DNA of 8,704 bases from Pseudomonadota bacterium (lineage in GTDB: Bacteria; Pseudomonadota; Alphaproteobacteria; Sphingomonadales; Sphingomonadaceae). Shown piece after piece: positions 7,965-8,704 of this stretch. Under the pieces are notes generated by a model, which was not told the DNA's origin, ran no database searches, and was given only the letters and a program-made list of their open reading frames with translations. Within the stretch, counting starts at the first letter, position 1, and every line of letters begins with the position of its first letter. Where the stretch lies: assembly GCA_023424275.1 (NCBI GenBank), contig JAFAED010000188.1:1-8704 (forward strand). The letters run 5' to 3'. The position numbers were made by a program, and so were the translations under genes.

Positions 7965-8191
7965 CGGCGCGCCGCGTCTTTCTCGCTGTGGGCGCTTTGG
8001 CGCTCATGCAGCCGCCGGTCGCTGCCGATGCGCGTATCCTGTTCGTGCCGTCGTGCGGCGGCGTGGGCCATCGGATGATGGTGCCCGGTGATCCTGTCGA
8101 TCCAGACCAGCGCCGCGACTGCGCCAAGGCATGCCACGCCGTCACCGACCGGCGAGGAAAATCGGGCGGCGACAAAAAGCGATGTTGCTGA
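7961..8191 (+). CDS. Small exported cysteine-rich protein of unknown function, last gene of the cco operon
   Basis: I do not recognise a named family for this 76-residue protein. It starts MTARRVFLAVGALALMQPPV, a convincing Sec signal peptide, with likely cleavage after AADA. That leaves a basic mature protein of about 52 residues, probably periplasmic. The mature part has five cysteines: C32 (VPSCGG), C54 and C58-H59 (DCAKACHA), and the C-terminal pair C75-C76. It also has an HRMM segment. CX3CH is not the standard CXXCH heme motif; metal binding or disulfides are possible but unproven. Its ATG overlaps the ccoS stop (ATGA) and is preceded by AGGAGGAGG, a very strong ribosome binding site, so it is probably translated with ccoS. 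A role in copper or heme handling for the oxidase is inference from position only. Confidence 0.7.
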   Translation: MTARRVFLAVGALALMQPPVAADARILFVPSCGGVGHRMMVPGDPVDPDQRRDCAKACHAVTDRRGKSGGDKKRCC

Positions 8192-8200
8192 CCGCCAATG

Positions 8201-8214
8201 TTGATCCCGGTCAA
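8201..8214. promoter_or_regulatory. FNR/FixK-type operator upstream of hemN
   Basis: TTGAT-CCCG-GTCAA matches the FNR/FixK consensus with one change in the right half. It extends to TTGATCCCGGTCAATGTT, which is identical at 17 of 18 bases to the box upstream of ccoN (194-211). It lies in the 57-base gap between the small Cys-rich gene and hemN. Its centre is 41.5 bases before the A of the hemN ATG, the classical class II activator spacing to a transcript start. hemN control by FNR/Anr/FixK is well established in other proteobacteria. Confidence 0.85.
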
Positions 8215-8236
8215 TGTTCGGGCGGGGGCGCCGGCC

Positions 8237-8242
8237 TAGAAG
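8237..8242 (+). promoter_or_regulatory. Candidate -10 element of hemN
   Basis: TAGAAG matches TATAAT at four of six positions and sits exactly at -12 to -7 if transcription starts at 8249, the position set by an FNR box centred at -41.5. The same bases overlap AGAAGG (8238-8243), which could instead be a ribosome binding site 5 bases before the ATG. The two roles exclude each other on the transcript predicted by class II spacing. Confidence 0.4.
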
Positions 8243-8248
8243 GCGCGC

Positions 8249-8704
8249 ATGTGGTCCTATCATCCCGATCTGCTCGCCAAGCCGGTGCCGCGTTACACCA
8301 GCTATCCCACCGCGATGGAATTTACCGATGCTGTCGGCGCCGACGATTATGGCCGCGCGCTCGACGCGATCGAGGCGGCGACGCCGATCTCGCTCTATGT
8401 CCATGTCCCCTTTTGCGAGCAGATTTGCTGGTATTGCGGGTGCAACACGGGCGCGGCGGGCCGCAAGCAAAGATTGGCGGACTATCTTGTCGCGCTGCGC
8501 GCCGAAATTGCGCTCGTCGCAAAGCGGCTCGGCGGGCGCGGGCGGGTGCAGCGCATCGCCTTTGGCGGCGGCAGCCCGAATGCGATCGCGCCCGTCGAAC
8601 TGGTGCGGCTGCTCGACCGCATCCTCACCGTTTTCGACGCGCATCGTCCCGAGGTGTCGATCGAACTCGACCCGCGCGGCTTTTCTGCCGAATGGGCCCT
8701 GGTG
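8249..8704 (+). CDS. hemN: Oxygen-independent coproporphyrinogen III oxidase (HemN), N-terminal part
   Basis: HemN is a cytoplasmic radical-SAM enzyme that oxidatively decarboxylates coproporphyrinogen III to protoporphyrinogen IX without O2, a step of heme synthesis under low oxygen. The first 152 codons are present; the gene runs off the right edge. Visible features are the N-terminal PVPRYTSYPTA motif, the cluster/SAM motif C56-EQI-C60-WY-C63-G-C65 (CX3CX2CXC, typical of true HemN) after ISLYVHVPF, the SAM-binding IAFGGGSP (about 103-110), and SIELDPRGF (about 137-145). The spacing agrees with HemN rather than the HemN-like HemW proteins, which normally lack the PRYTSYPTA start. The ATG at 8249 is forced: a TAG stops the frame at 8237-8239 and no start codon lies between. 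Its own FNR box lies just upstream. Confidence 0.96.
   Translation, partial: MWSYHPDLLAKPVPRYTSYPTAMEFTDAVGADDYGRALDAIEAATPISLYVHVPFCEQICWYCGCNTGAAGRKQRLADYLVALRAEIALVAKRLGGRGRVQRIAFGGGSPNAIAPVELVRLLDRILTVFDAHRPEVSIELDPRGFSAEWALV

Noticed and set aside
8120..8137. CAKACH in the small exported protein as a c-type heme site
   Set aside because: The spacing is CX3CH, not CXXCH, and no methionine or histidine sixth-ligand segment is evident in so short a chain. Heme attachment cannot be claimed from the sequence.
8228..8246. Inverted repeat GCGCC/GGCGC before hemN as a transcription terminator
   Set aside because: The stem is only 5 base pairs with a 9-base loop, no T-run follows, and it overlaps the hemN promoter and start region.

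Overview
This is a GC-rich chromosomal segment that looks like an alphaproteobacterium, most likely a sphingomonad (Sphingomonadales, for example Sphingopyxis or a relative). That placement rests on protein style, codon use and gene order, not on a database search. The window holds a complete cbb3-type (high-affinity) cytochrome c oxidase locus: the structural genes ccoN-ccoO-ccoQ-ccoP, then the assembly genes ccoG-ccoH-ccoI-ccoS. After these come one small, unrecognised gene for an exported cysteine-rich protein and the 5' part of hemN. At the left edge, divergent from ccoN, is the 5' end of a probable OmpW-family outer-membrane protein gene.

Layout. Bases 1-116 (minus strand) are the N-terminus of the OmpW-like protein. 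Bases 117-283 are a divergent regulatory region with a perfect FNR/FixK box (TTGAT-CCCG-ATCAA, 194-207) and a degenerate second site at 172-185. Bases 284-8191 carry nine plus-strand genes in one unbroken run: only 12 bases separate ccoN from ccoO, and every later junction overlaps by 4 to 14 bases. This suggests one long transcript with translational coupling. Bases 8192-8248 are a short gap holding a second FNR/FixK box (TTGAT-CCCG-GTCAA, 8201-8214), followed by hemN, which runs off the right edge at 8704.

How the genes fit together. CcoN (heme b, heme b3, CuB) is the oxygen-reducing subunit. CcoO (one heme c) and CcoP (two hemes c) deliver electrons. CcoQ is a small membrane subunit. CcoG (Fe-S protein, cupric reductase) and CcoI (copper P1B-ATPase) supply copper to CcoN; CcoH and CcoS act in assembly and cofactor insertion. 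HemN makes heme without oxygen, which fits increased heme demand at low oxygen. The two nearly identical FNR/FixK boxes suggest that oxidase and heme synthesis are switched on together by an oxygen-responsive Crp/Fnr regulator not encoded in this window.

Most of the locus is well-known biology. The points worth a second look are the uncharacterised exported Cys-rich protein translationally coupled to ccoS, the geometry of the hemN promoter (which predicts a leaderless mRNA), and the double FNR-like site between ompW and ccoN.
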